A stretch of 32,423 nucleotides of DNA, taken from positions 1-32,423 of the forward strand of contig JAJTCJ010000071.1 in assembly GCA_021323165.1 (NCBI GenBank), in the 5' to 3' direction. The position numbers and the translations under genes are program-made. The notes under the pieces were generated by a model. That model was not told the DNA's origin, ran no database searches, and saw only the letters and a program-made list of their open reading frames with translations. Source of the stretch: Bacteroidota bacterium. Lineage in GTDB: Bacteria > Bacteroidota > Bacteroidia > 2-12-FULL-35-15. Below, piece after piece: positions 17,301 through 23,439 of this stretch; positions within the stretch are counted from its first letter, which is position 1; every line of letters starts with the position of its first letter.

Positions 17301-17904
17301 TGTAATTGCAGCCGGAGTTAAAGATGCTTTTGTAACAGCATATTATAAAGGAAGAAGAATATCACTTGTAGAAGCTGCAACATTGGAAACACAAGGCAGT
17401 TCAATTTTTTCAACTGATGCTAATATCAATAAATTGCCAAGCACAGGCGCAGGAAGCCGATCTCCGGTAAATACAAATTCAGAATTGAATCAAGGGACAA
17501 TCGGTCAGGTTCCTGCAGGCAATACAAATACCGCGGCTTTACCGGCAACAACACAACCAGTTAAAACAGAAGTATCACCAATAACAAGTGAGCTTAATAG
17601 TACTATTAATCAGAACACTGTTGTTGATTCAGGCGTTGTCTTTAAAGTTCAGATCGGAGCATTTAAAGAAGAAGTTCCTTTAAGTATAGCAAATCAGTTT
17701 TTACAGATCGCTAATAAAGGAATTAAGAATTATAAGGATCAGAATGGATTAACGATTTATACTCTTGGCAGTTTTAAATCCTATGAAGAGGCACTTCAAT
17801 TAAAGAATGAGATCACTGCCACAGTAGCGGATGCTTTTGTTGTAGCTTATAATAACGGCACCAAGATCAGCATTGACGAAGCAAAAACATTACAAAAAAA
17901 ATAA
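11371..17904 (+). CDS. giant PorE-like TPR/PD40 envelope protein with three C-terminal SPOR domains
   Basis: The ATG at 11371 gives a 2177-residue protein with signal peptide MNKQLRFIILFLLLISAGLP and cleavage near FGQ (about 24-25). Domains in order: TPR-type helices (about 30-150); a PD40 beta-propeller (about 205-345, with YFSSYGDD, FPFLHPNGRVLYFCS, GGYDIF); and a carboxypeptidase-regulatory-like beta domain (about 355-440). The next 1300 or so residues are Ala/Glu/Lys coiled coil alternating with Asn/Ser/Thr-rich linker. Three SPOR-like repeats follow at about 1771-1857, 1922-2009 and 2086-2177, opening YKVQIGAF, YTVQVGVY and FKVQIGAF. The first three domains match the order in PorE, a T9SS-associated envelope protein, but the OmpA-type peptidoglycan-binding end is replaced by SPOR modules, which in other proteins bind denuded peptidoglycan. 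It probably sits in the periplasm tethering the cell wall to an outer-membrane or secretion complex; that is inference. clpS follows after 1 nt. Confidence 0.85.
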   Translation: MNKQLRFIILFLLLISAGLPMAFGQATFASEEELKTQAFKLFEDDEFEEAYPLYSQLVSIYPKDVNYNYRLGVCMLYASDDKEKAIPFLEYSAKKPDVEKEAIFYLAKAYHLNYRFDDAIGQYMAYAKVASGAKADKLQVERQIEMCRSGKKLLRNITDLLVIDKKELSRADFYRAYDISDIGGKLLAKPDEESFRTPLDKKKKEKSIIYLATNNNQVYFSSYGDDVEHGKDIYVIRKLPSGEWSKPQTLGYPVNTEYDEDFPFLHPNGRVLYFCSKGHNSMGGYDIFKTTLNEETNTWNKPVNLDFPINTPDDDILYVTNEDEKEAFFSSARSSKTGKTAVFHINVERKPIDVAIIKGMVIKTKDEQALDVKITVKDLGDNTILGIYNAKESGSYLINLPNGGRFMYTVEAAGFNTQSEIVLLPTQYEFKPLKQEISYEPGTDKLIIKNLFDEPVDDQSYLLALNFIKSKSKLEAGVDAANAAAAKNNNNAASEDNTSAQATDTKSTSPNTTKTTDSKTNSTSGSLSNDAIVKIAYDDAKEAEKEAKDLQEQADIALTLASQKNELAQNKAKEATQLMADANSMTDNVKKQTVVEEANQASAESEELNQETVAAFNIAKKLQQKAAAKEEEAGLSLEYAKALEAAVKSKSPADALEKLREQEQKLDALSEKNGTAEPDNIYAGLKMDSDVKKRELDKANQVSADIKQEIADNITLMATLQSDADKTKKEDLKKGILEQIEGLKADNEESKKDLEANEQKVAKLSKEYNGINNELELVSNVVDKAKVESNEAAAASVAAIDKTKLEAQVNEIKNTPIDDAVAINKANSNSSADNTAKNVITETNTSNSSDNAAKTNDVVTNTADTNKSSENKSTENNSVNADTNKSTEIADNTNSNSAANKTEEKTSENNSSVAKENYSNNFNNELAALSSNPASIENENKKAELYNNWVAAITNDLTEKKVLVKTEKDKTKKKELTADIAALENELKTKQTEEKAAVANVEKIKKENALADNTSNTSSENNTASNSTNNSNTDNSSSTAVNASQSLTGINQTFTDQLSVADKIEKASEREEAKAVILKDWSAAISTNVEKQKQEMSTSTDPEMKVLLEKKIKDAEVLASEKESLAAASSLQAKKLKEQEVTIAANTTDNNSSNSEITNDVNKTTEESAADNAKSGETNIASKTVNENTNSENSTISSDASSLTADQKLKNAIAEAEKAGSESERESKKAEAYRFYITAANEDIISKQNELKNEKNKDKKKELNSEILALQTEVKNKQVLISESEQKLKALENGSVDARVKSEDIASNSNKSVSEESALKTEEVKVSENSTSTEENITATEVKAENKIVYTNSIASEKSKAAIAADKEAEQLITQATDLKAEAAEKTTQAEKNALYIKANELNSQAEIKKTEAAQLTSDANNSEFLANKDQLEQIAAATTGNNSDEVAMADMMKDESSTFFERAQKSRSIASSVTSVTDKLTALEDAVANEKIALDKQRRATEIYKKANPTFVAAVNNTQNNTVNSTDQNKAETINNDAALNQNKSADNSITGDPTKTNDIAANTNKSIEPDNANNTTSEKSTDNNTANADQSTSANTGNENKSEVVTNEVKASENTSNTLDTSDQIKVNDAGTSNVIAANENKSNTENSTTTNDQASTTESVKTSESANNSVPENNTESNANKSSDISKNQTGTNENTSLPDDAKSSESVNSSTNSNSITTTNTNNTTSNSISSSQSLSKVVLAPSEKYERTTQPVYSAAKPIPVNEALPDGLIYKVQIGAFRNPIAPEQFNGMSPLTAETTAQGFTRYTAGLFTKFSTADQVKNEIRQLGYKDAFVVIFLNGKRISIGEAMKLQSQDPTITVAATGIITDNTTSPESTSTALNNNSNTVNSGNTTNENKTNSTSVNTTTPAISENVEVVSGLFYTVQVGVYSQTVSSSKLFNIQPLYTENTANGYIRYNTGIFNNVQRAVEAKNIVIAAGVKDAFVTAYYKGRRISLVEAATLETQGSSIFSTDANINKLPSTGAGSRSPVNTNSELNQGTIGQVPAGNTNTAALPATTQPVKTEVSPITSELNSTINQNTVVDSGVVFKVQIGAFKEEVPLSIANQFLQIANKGIKNYKDQNGLTIYTLGSFKSYEEALQLKNEITATVADAFVVAYNNGTKISIDEAKTLQKK
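13450..15245 (+). repeat. four diverged copies of a coiled-coil module inside the giant gene
   Basis: Coding segments near 13450-13690, 14190-14400, 14557-14765 and 15013-15245 encode similar charged helical modules. The core lines are KTKKEDLKKGILEQIEGLKA, KTKKKELTADIAALENELKT, TDPEMKVLLEKKIKDAEVLA and KDKKKELNSEILALQTEVKN. The first is more distant; the last three share a preceding line with W or Y plus AAI/TAA (NNWVAAITND, KDWSAAISTN, RFYITAANED). Asn/Ser-rich linkers separate them. The pattern points to internal duplication. Confidence 0.6.
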
Positions 17905-17905
17905 A

Positions 17906-18208
17906 ATGAGTATTTGGGATTTTGATAAGGAGCATGAGCTGGATGTAGACACGGACGTATTATTAGCACCTGATGAAGTTGTAACGGATCAGCAGCAGAT
18001 AATAGTTTATAATGATGATTTTAATACATTCGATTTTGTGATCGAATCTCTGATAAAAGTTTGTAAGCATGATGCTGTTCAGGCAGAACAATGCACTTTC
18101 CTTATTCACTACAAAGGTAAATGTTCCGTAAAACGTGGTTCCTGTAAAGAGCTGGAGCCAATGTGCACAGCCTTACTTGAGCGAGGCATTACAGCCGAAA
18201 TAGAATAG
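17906..18208 (+). CDS. clpS: ATP-dependent Clp protease adaptor ClpS
   Basis: A 100-residue cytosolic adaptor that delivers N-degron substrates to the ClpA/ClpC-ClpP protease. The ATG at 17906 is one base after the stop of the giant gene, so translational coupling is likely. The N-terminal tail of about 30 residues is acidic and flexible. The core starts IIVYNDDFNTFDFV, with the N36-D37-D38 motif that contacts the N-degron amino group. FLIHYKGK supplies the third conserved pocket residue (His68), followed by the small helix-strand end LLERGITAEIE. Length and motifs are those of a complete ClpS. Three cysteines at 63, 73 and 80 are more than usual for the family. No clpA/clpC lies nearby. A terminator follows at 18214-18239. 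Confidence 0.93.
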   Translation: MSIWDFDKEHELDVDTDVLLAPDEVVTDQQQIIVYNDDFNTFDFVIESLIKVCKHDAVQAEQCTFLIHYKGKCSVKRGSCKELEPMCTALLERGITAEIE

Positions 18209-18213
18209 TCCAT

Positions 18214-18239
18214 GTACCTGAATGTGGTACGTTTTTTTT
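18214..18239 (+). terminator. intrinsic terminator after clpS
   Basis: GTACC (18214-18218), 7-nt loop, GGTAC (18226-18230), then G and eight T. The stem can be extended by A-T and G-T pairs. It ends the giant gene-clpS transcript. Confidence 0.75.
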
Positions 18240-18314
18240 ATTAAGATTCCAAAACATGATATGAATAACCATTTTCGTCAGAAATGAAAAGAATGGAAAT
18301 AGTGGCGTGTTTTT

Positions 18315-18338
18315 CTGTCTGCCGATAGGCGGTACAGG
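18315..18338. repeat. REP-like palindrome (CTGTCTGCC / GGCGGTACAG)
   Basis: An imperfect inverted repeat with a GATA loop in the short region between clpS and the M48 gene, with one wobble pair and one bulged T. It resembles the CTGCC/GGCAG palindromes dispersed between genes in some Bacteroidota, but I see only one copy of this type here. Confidence 0.45.
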
Positions 18339-18361
18339 ACTTTAATAATAAATTATTACAT

Positions 18362-19148
18362 ATGAAATTAAAGGAAATAATTGTCGCACTGAGTATTACG
18401 ATTGGTTTAACTGCCTGTGTTGAAAAAGTGCCTCTTACCGGTCGAAAGCAGGTTAGCCTCGTAAATGAAAGTGAGCTTGTTGGAATGAGTCTTACAGAAT
18501 ATCAGAAATTTCTGTCTCAGAACAAACCTCTTGCTATTATGGATCCGAGGGCTCAAATGGTTAAAAGAATTGGAGGCAAGATTCAGGCTGCCGTGATTCA
18601 ATTTATGGGTGAAAAAGGACTAAGCAAAAGGATAGAAGGATACCAATGGGAATTTAATACAGTTGACGACTCAGCTGTTAACGCATGGTGTATGCCTGGT
18701 GGAAAAGTTGTAGTGTATACCGGTTTGCTGCCTGTTACACAGGACGAGCAAAGCCTTGCAGTAGTTATGGGACATGAAATAGCGCATGCTATTGCACGTC
18801 ATGGTAATGAAAGGATGAGCCAGGGAATGCTGGTTCAGCTTGGAGGATTGGCAGTTGCTGTTGCGGTATCACAAAAACCGGAAGCCACTCAGAATATATT
18901 TTTGCAATCCTATGGTATTAGTTCCACACTTGGTGTGCTGGCATATTCCCGTACCCACGAAAGTGAAGCGGATAAAATGGGTTTAGTTTTCTCGGCTATG
19001 GCCAGCGGTGACATTCTGGGAAAGAATGGCTAAGCAAGGTGGTCAAAAACCACCTGAATTATTGAGCACACATCCTAGCGATGAAACAAGGATCTCGGAT
19101 ATAAAGAAGTTCTTGCCTGAAGCAATGAAATATTATAAGAAAAATTAA
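18362..19148 (+). pseudogene. M48 family metalloprotease lipoprotein, frameshifted near the 3' end
   Basis: The first frame (18362-19033, 223 residues) encodes a lipoprotein signal with lipobox GLTAC (Cys19), then an M48 zinc protease domain. It has HEIAH at 137-141 (H137, E138, H141) and the third ligand E201 in SEADKMG. After VFSAMA the frame runs into SGDILGKNG and stops. The expected C-terminus continues in another frame: PAVTFWERMAKQGGQK, LLSTHPSDETRI, and KKFLPEAMKYYKKN, stopping at 19146-19148. Family members normally read AMAGYxPxxAV here, so about 14-17 nt appear to be missing at about 18995. All catalytic residues lie before the break, but the C-terminal helix and STHPS motif would be lost. 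Such proteins act in periplasmic quality control (BepA/LoiP type). A real decay event and an assembly or consensus error look equally possible. Confidence 0.85.
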
Positions 19149-19150
19149 AA

Positions 19151-19177
19151 AAGAGCCGAAAGGCTCTTTATTTTTTT
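19151..19177. terminator. bidirectional intrinsic terminator
   Basis: AAGAGCC (19151-19157), a GAAA tetraloop, GGCTCTT (19162-19168), then TATTTTTTT on the plus side and a complementary T-rich run on the minus side. It lies between convergent genes; its right arm touches the stop codon of the leftward HEAT-like gene. Confidence 0.85.
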
Positions 19178-19677
19178 AGGAATTCTTCGAGAGTAACTAC
19201 GAGATCATTTAACAGAACGAGCCGTTCTGAACTAATACTTTTTTGTTTCTCTTTTATCTTTTTAATACCTTGAGTCAGGTGATCCTTCTCGAATGGTCCT
19301 TCCATATTTTCGATAACAGTGATTGCTTCCAAAGAGATAAGATAATCATCGCTTAATGCTAGTAGGATAAAGAACGGAAGATATTTGCTGAAATTGATCT
19401 CAGATTCCCAACAGGCAGCCACAAGAATATGTTTCTTTCCATCCGATTCAGGACTTGCAATAGCTGTTAATAATACATCTCCGCCATTGTCTTTTTTTAG
19501 TGTAATAAGTGCTTCTTCTCTGATCTCTTTATTTGAAGGATCGGTTAAAAGAGAAATGAGAGTAGACACTTTACCCGCTTTTTCAGGAGAAGGAGTATGT
19601 TCCTGATCTATTCCGACAATTGTTGTTATATATTCTTTTGAGTTGAAGTATTTCTCCAGATCGTCATTGTTTTCCAT
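19168..19677 (-). CDS. small HEAT-like protein, function unknown
   Basis: A 169-residue predicted cytosolic helical protein. Lines such as KVSTLISLLTDPSNKEIREEALITL and LPFFILLALSDDYLISLEAITVI have the spacing of HEAT repeats. The N-terminus is acidic and the C-terminus forms a coiled-coil-like helix (ERLVLLNDLVVTLEEFLKK). There is no signal peptide and no catalytic motif. A GATATTTG box (7 of 8 matches to TAnnTTTG, 19692-19699 on the minus strand) lies 15 nt before the start codon and may drive it. It resembles the protein encoded at 9175-9681 in size and fold, but I cannot show that the two are homologous. Confidence 0.7.
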   Translation of the reverse strand: MENNDDLEKYFNSKEYITTIVGIDQEHTPSPEKAGKVSTLISLLTDPSNKEIREEALITLKKDNGGDVLLTAIASPESDGKKHILVAACWESEINFSKYLPFFILLALSDDYLISLEAITVIENMEGPFEKDHLTQGIKKIKEKQKSISSERLVLLNDLVVTLEEFLKK

Positions 19678-19734
19678 TCAATTATTTTTTACAAATATCA
19701 GGAAATTATTTTAACCTGATCATCAGAAATGACC

Positions 19735-20706
19735 CTAAAAAAAGTTCATGATCTCAATTCTCCATATCAATACTACCACACCGATTATTGCTATAAAAGC
19801 ACCAATAAGAGATTTGACTGTAATCTTTTCCTTATAGAAAATATACGCAAGAGGTAAAGCGAAAATGGGAACAAGAGAAAATATGGTTTGTGCGACTGAA
19901 GGTTTGTTATGAAGAAGAGAAACTGCAAGCATGGATAAACTTACTCCAATCACGGGTCCGAAAATAGTACCAGCCACCGTGTATGGAATGCCTTTGTTCT
20001 TATTTTTCAAAACAGGCATTGCATAGGTCTTCAATTTTCCTCTGCAGAAACTAACTAAGAAAATTACAACAGTCGCTGTAACCATACGAAGCCATGTGGC
20101 CTGGAAGAAAGGAAGATCAGTTTCATTGATCTGATAAGTAAATCCTTTATTGGCCAGTACAATGCCGACACCCTGGCAAACTGCGGAAAGCATTCCATAT
20201 AATATTCCTTTTTCCTTAGTGCCATGCTCGTGGTCTTCCATTTGTGCTTTTGCACTTTTACTAAGTGTTAGCCAGATCACACCTGCAATTGTTATGAGAA
20301 TCCCGAAAACTCCAACAACGTTTATTCGTTCTCCGATTACAAAATAGCCCGTAAATAAAGCTGCTGCAGGAGCAAGGGTTGAAAATATACTTGATATGCG
20401 GGGACCGAGAATTGCGTATGAAGTAAATGCAAAATGATCTCCCAGTGCAAGTCCGACCACTCCTGAAAGTCCAAACCACAGCCAATGTTCAGGAAGGGGA
20501 GAGCTGAAGAGTCCGGAAAAAGAAACAGGTAAAAATATAAGTGAAAGTATACTTAAAAATAAAACAGCAAGAATTAATCTGAAATGATTCACTGAATCCG
20601 GACCTAATCTTCTGGCAGCTTCTGTGAATGGAAAAATGCCGATACTCCACGAAATTGTGGTTGCAACTGCAATTATTTCGCCCAGATAAGAAAACGTAGA
20701 AGGCAT
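19735..20706 (-). CDS. EamA/DMT-family transporter
   Basis: A 323-residue inner-membrane protein with about ten hydrophobic segments, made of two EamA repeats (about 1-150 and 165-320). Family signs are WSIGIFPFTEAARRLGP near residue 20, and PAAALFTGYFVIGERI (end of repeat 1) matching LVPIFALPLAYIFYKEKI (end of repeat 2): the paired 'P...A..L...GE' ends of DMT permeases. It likely exports or imports a small metabolite, but the substrate cannot be assigned. It is flanked by a leftward HEAT-like gene and a 218-nt divergent region; a TACATTTA box (7 of 8) is at 20733-20740 on the minus strand. Confidence 0.88.
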   Translation of the reverse strand: MPSTFSYLGEIIAVATTISWSIGIFPFTEAARRLGPDSVNHFRLILAVLFLSILSLIFLPVSFSGLFSSPLPEHWLWFGLSGVVGLALGDHFAFTSYAILGPRISSIFSTLAPAAALFTGYFVIGERINVVGVFGILITIAGVIWLTLSKSAKAQMEDHEHGTKEKGILYGMLSAVCQGVGIVLANKGFTYQINETDLPFFQATWLRMVTATVVIFLVSFCRGKLKTYAMPVLKNKNKGIPYTVAGTIFGPVIGVSLSMLAVSLLHNKPSVAQTIFSLVPIFALPLAYIFYKEKITVKSLIGAFIAIIGVVVLIWRIEIMNFF

Positions 20707-20924
20707 AAGTGGATGATAAATTAAATAAGTGGTAAATGTACTTTTTTAAAAATTAATCCTGGCATCGAAATTTAATAATGATAATTATTGAAAGCTAACA
20801 GGAGTAGCTGTTTTCGCCTCATTAGCAGTATGCTGATAAAAATGTTAATAAGTTGAAATTAGTCCTTTTGGTTTTTAATGTTTAATGAACTCTATTTGTC
20901 ACAGATTTATAAATGTAAAATCGT

Positions 20925-21269
20925 ATGAAAATAATATATAAAAATCTTATAGTAATTGGCTTGATCATCACCTCATATTCTTTAAATGCACAAACCAATT
21001 TTAAGGAAAACACATCTTCAAAAAATTCTTCTGAATCTGAAAAATCCAATGATCTAAGTTCGGGTTTAAGCGGATTTTCTGCTGATGATCTTCTTGTGGT
21101 AGTCTATGATATGCTTGGGCGCGAGATCTATTCCAAAGTAGAAGTAAATGAAAAGGATGGTTTTTTGTTTACAAATGTCAGTAACGGAAACAAACTGCCT
21201 TCAGGTGTATATTTAATTACTGCGTCAGCGAACGATAATATTTTCCGTCAGAAGCTCATAGTGAAATAA
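20925..21269 (+). CDS. very small secreted protein: signal peptide plus T9SS CTD-like end
   Basis: A 114-residue protein with signal peptide MKIIYKNLIVIGLIITSYSL (cleavage near NAQ), a Ser/Glu/Asn-rich linker (about 25-52), and a C-terminal half that reads like a T9SS type A sorting domain: LLVVVYDMLGREIYSKVEV, LPSGVYLITASAN and the end RQKLIVK. The usual first strand with a YPNP motif is missing, being replaced by SGFSADD, and there is no separate passenger domain. It could be a tiny T9SS-exported protein, a CTD remnant of a shrunken gene, or an accessory that occupies the sorting machinery. A bidirectional-looking hairpin follows at 21285-21324. It sits alone between divergent and convergent neighbours. 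Confidence 0.75.
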   Translation: MKIIYKNLIVIGLIITSYSLNAQTNFKENTSSKNSSESEKSNDLSSGLSGFSADDLLVVVYDMLGREIYSKVEVNEKDGFLFTNVSNGNKLPSGVYLITASANDNIFRQKLIVK

Positions 21270-21284
21270 TATTCTGTTTGTTTG

Positions 21285-21324
21285 AAAAGCGGTCATTTCT
21301 TTTTGGAAGGAATCGCTTTTTTTT
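21285..21324 (+). terminator. intrinsic terminator after the small T9SS protein gene
   Basis: AAAAGCG (21285-21291) pairs with CGCTTTT (21314-21320), with partial pairing inside and four further T. The right arm lies inside the 3' end of the convergent DUF3108 gene, so the two genes share this DNA. Confidence 0.6.
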
Positions 21325-22129
21325 CGACCAGGCAATCCAGTTTATTTCTTAAGCCCGAATATTTCAGTAAATGAACTTTAATGGTTCCTACAACTATAGG
21401 GGTTTCAACGTATACAGGCATCCTGTTCTTATCATCTGTCACCCAAACAGTCATACCTTCGCCTCCCTTAAATAAAGTTCCTGCTATAAGCTTTGGTCGA
21501 AATTTTATGCATCTTACATCTCCTAGAGTTTCTGAATGTATCACCTCAGTCCCAAGATATCGCACATAGGAAGGGAAGACTTCTCCGTCCAAAACAAATG
21601 TGACAGGAATCGTGTCTTTTATCTTATAGCTGGAAAAGTCGATACAGCGCGTGTAATAAATGGCCGTAAGAACATCGTTGGTGCAGGAAGTGATTGAAAG
21701 GGAATCGTATTTAATTGGTTTACTATCTCTTTTAGAAGCTGTATAAACTTTCTTTTTTCGACCGTTGAATACATAATCATCAAAAGTATAGTTGCCACCT
21801 TCTCTGGCTTCACGCTTGAATCTTAAAGGTTTTAATGTTAAGGTATCAGCATACGATTCATACTTATCATTCACTTTGTAGAACCAGTCATATTTTGGAT
21901 ATGTACTGCCCAACCCAATAAAATGATAAACATGCTGATTGTTCAATTCTGTTTTAACAGCACTAAAGCTGGCCTCTCCGGCCGCAACCCAGATAGCTCC
22001 CCAGCTGTAATAGATCTTATAGCTGAAGATCTCATTGCTTTTAAACGTATTGTTGATGGGAGTGCAGGTGGTTTGCGCAAAAGAAAAAAACGTGCTTAAA
22101 AGGGAAAAAAAAGTCAGCAGTTTCTTCAT
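21293..22129 (-). CDS. DUF3108 domain periplasmic protein
   Basis: A 278-residue exported protein with signal peptide MKKLLTFFSLLSTFFSFAQ. The rest is a DUF3108 beta-rich fold: FSYKIYYSWGAIWVAAGEASF, then a Tyr/Lys-rich KYESYADTLTLKPLRFKREAREG region, TAIYYTRCIDF, and VWVTDDKNRMPVYVETPIVVGTIKVHLL at the end, which is the family's most recognisable line. DUF3108 proteins are widespread in Bacteroidota and Proteobacteria; the function is unknown, with an outer-envelope or lipid-related role often guessed. It starts 15 nt downstream of ispH and is likely in the same transcript. Confidence 0.85.
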   Translation of the reverse strand: MKKLLTFFSLLSTFFSFAQTTCTPINNTFKSNEIFSYKIYYSWGAIWVAAGEASFSAVKTELNNQHVYHFIGLGSTYPKYDWFYKVNDKYESYADTLTLKPLRFKREAREGGNYTFDDYVFNGRKKKVYTASKRDSKPIKYDSLSITSCTNDVLTAIYYTRCIDFSSYKIKDTIPVTFVLDGEVFPSYVRYLGTEVIHSETLGDVRCIKFRPKLIAGTLFKGGEGMTVWVTDDKNRMPVYVETPIVVGTIKVHLLKYSGLRNKLDCLVEKKAIPSKKK

Positions 22130-22144
22130 CTTTTCAATATATGA

Positions 22145-23386
22145 TCAATGTACAGATGGACTTTTGGCTGCTAGTTCCTTAATCACTTCATCCATGTTTC
22201 TTACCGATGGAAAAAAAGAAAGGATTTTCTGAAGAACTGCTTCTACAACTGAATCAGGACATGACGCCCCGCTGGTAAGGATTATATCTACCTGAGGTTT
22301 TTCAGGGATGAAGTTATCTGTATGAATATGTTCGTGATTGCGGTAATCGAAATGATAAATGGATGATTTGGATTTTATCTCATCAACCGAAGAGATAAAA
22401 TAAGTCGGCAGTTTTTCTTCACATAACTCAACGATATGAGAAGTGTTTGAACTATTGTATCCGCCAACAACAATTGCAAGGTCAGCATTTTCTTTGAGAA
22501 GCCCGTAGGTGGCTTCCTGATTTTCATTTGTAGCGTAGCATAATGTATCGCGTGTATCAGCGAAGTGTTCCTTTAGTTTATCGGCACTATATTTCATGAG
22601 CATTATTTCTTTGAAATATTCAGCGATCTCCTGAGTTTCAACAGCCAGCATAGTTGTCTGGTTTATTACTCCCACACGTATCAAATCCTTTTCCGGATCA
22701 AAATTCTCAGAATAATTTCCTTTGAAAATATCCTTGAATTCTTCAACTGAGACCTTACCTAAAATAAAATTCCCTACGATCCTGGCTTCTTTAATATCTT
22801 TTACGATGATTGATGGAGCACTTTTTTCACTTCTAGAGAAAGTCGCTTTTGTTTCTTCATGATTTGCTTTGCCATGAATAATAATCGAATAACTGTCCTC
22901 TCCGAGTTTTTCGGATTTTTTCCAGACTCTTTCAACGAAAGGACAAGTGGTATCGTATTTACGAACCTCAATTCCCATGCGGTCAAGCTCTTCTTCGATC
23001 TTAAGAGTGGTGCCGAAAGCGGGAATAATAACAATATCATTTGGTGTGAGAGCTGTAAAAGGAATAATTGTTTTTCCTGAAGTATCCATCAGAAAACGGA
23101 CACCGCGTTTAAGAAGATCGTTATTTACTTCCGGATTATGGATCATCTGGCTGAGCAAAAATATACGTTTCTCCGAATTTTCCTCAATAGCTTTGTAAGC
23201 AGTTTCTATAGCATGTTCAACACCGTAACAAAAGCCGAAATGTCTTGCAATGAAAAAGCGAACCGGTCCAAAATCAAGGATAGTAGGACTGAAATCCTTC
23301 TTGCGGGGATCGCTGATCTTTCTGATCTCCTTAACTTTTGAAATTACGGGGCTTTTATAGAAATCGGGAATATTGAAACTTTTCAT
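22145..23386 (-). CDS. ispH: 4-hydroxy-3-methylbut-2-enyl diphosphate reductase (long type)
   Basis: The last enzyme of the MEP isoprenoid pathway, a [4Fe-4S] cytosolic reductase making IPP and DMAPP. The three cluster cysteines are C53 (GFCYGV), C148 (TTCPF) and C283 (DTLCYATN). Substrate-binding motifs are HNPEV (H83), NHEET (H176, E178), NQTTM, NSSNTSH and SGASCPD. At 413 residues it is much longer than the roughly 300-residue E. coli form. The extra segment at about 185-235 with FDPEKDLIRVGV, and the line IMLMKYSADKLKEHF, match the roughly 400-residue cyanobacterial/plastid type. A good promoter lies at 23409-23439. DUF3108 follows after 15 nt; the FAD-binding gene lies upstream on the same strand. 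Confidence 0.95.
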   Translation of the reverse strand: MKSFNIPDFYKSPVISKVKEIRKISDPRKKDFSPTILDFGPVRFFIARHFGFCYGVEHAIETAYKAIEENSEKRIFLLSQMIHNPEVNNDLLKRGVRFLMDTSGKTIIPFTALTPNDIVIIPAFGTTLKIEEELDRMGIEVRKYDTTCPFVERVWKKSEKLGEDSYSIIIHGKANHEETKATFSRSEKSAPSIIVKDIKEARIVGNFILGKVSVEEFKDIFKGNYSENFDPEKDLIRVGVINQTTMLAVETQEIAEYFKEIMLMKYSADKLKEHFADTRDTLCYATNENQEATYGLLKENADLAIVVGGYNSSNTSHIVELCEEKLPTYFISSVDEIKSKSSIYHFDYRNHEHIHTDNFIPEKPQVDIILTSGASCPDSVVEAVLQKILSFFPSVRNMDEVIKELAAKSPSVH

Positions 23387-23408
23387 GTTGAAGCGCTGCG
23401 TTACACTG

Positions 23409-23439
23409 CAAAATTAAGAATTTAATTGATGCTTTCAAC
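23409..23439 (-). promoter_or_regulatory. promoter for ispH inside the end of the upstream gene
   Basis: On the minus strand, GTTG (23436-23439) is followed after 19 nt by TAATTTTG (23409-23416), a full TAnnTTTG match at the canonical spacing. The start codon is at 23386, giving a leader of roughly 15 nt. The -33 part lies within the 3' coding end of the FAD-binding gene. Confidence 0.6.

Noticed and set aside
20797..20812. AACAG/CTGTT hairpin upstream of the small T9SS gene
   Set aside because: A 5-bp stem with a weak T-run is not enough to call a terminator or regulator.
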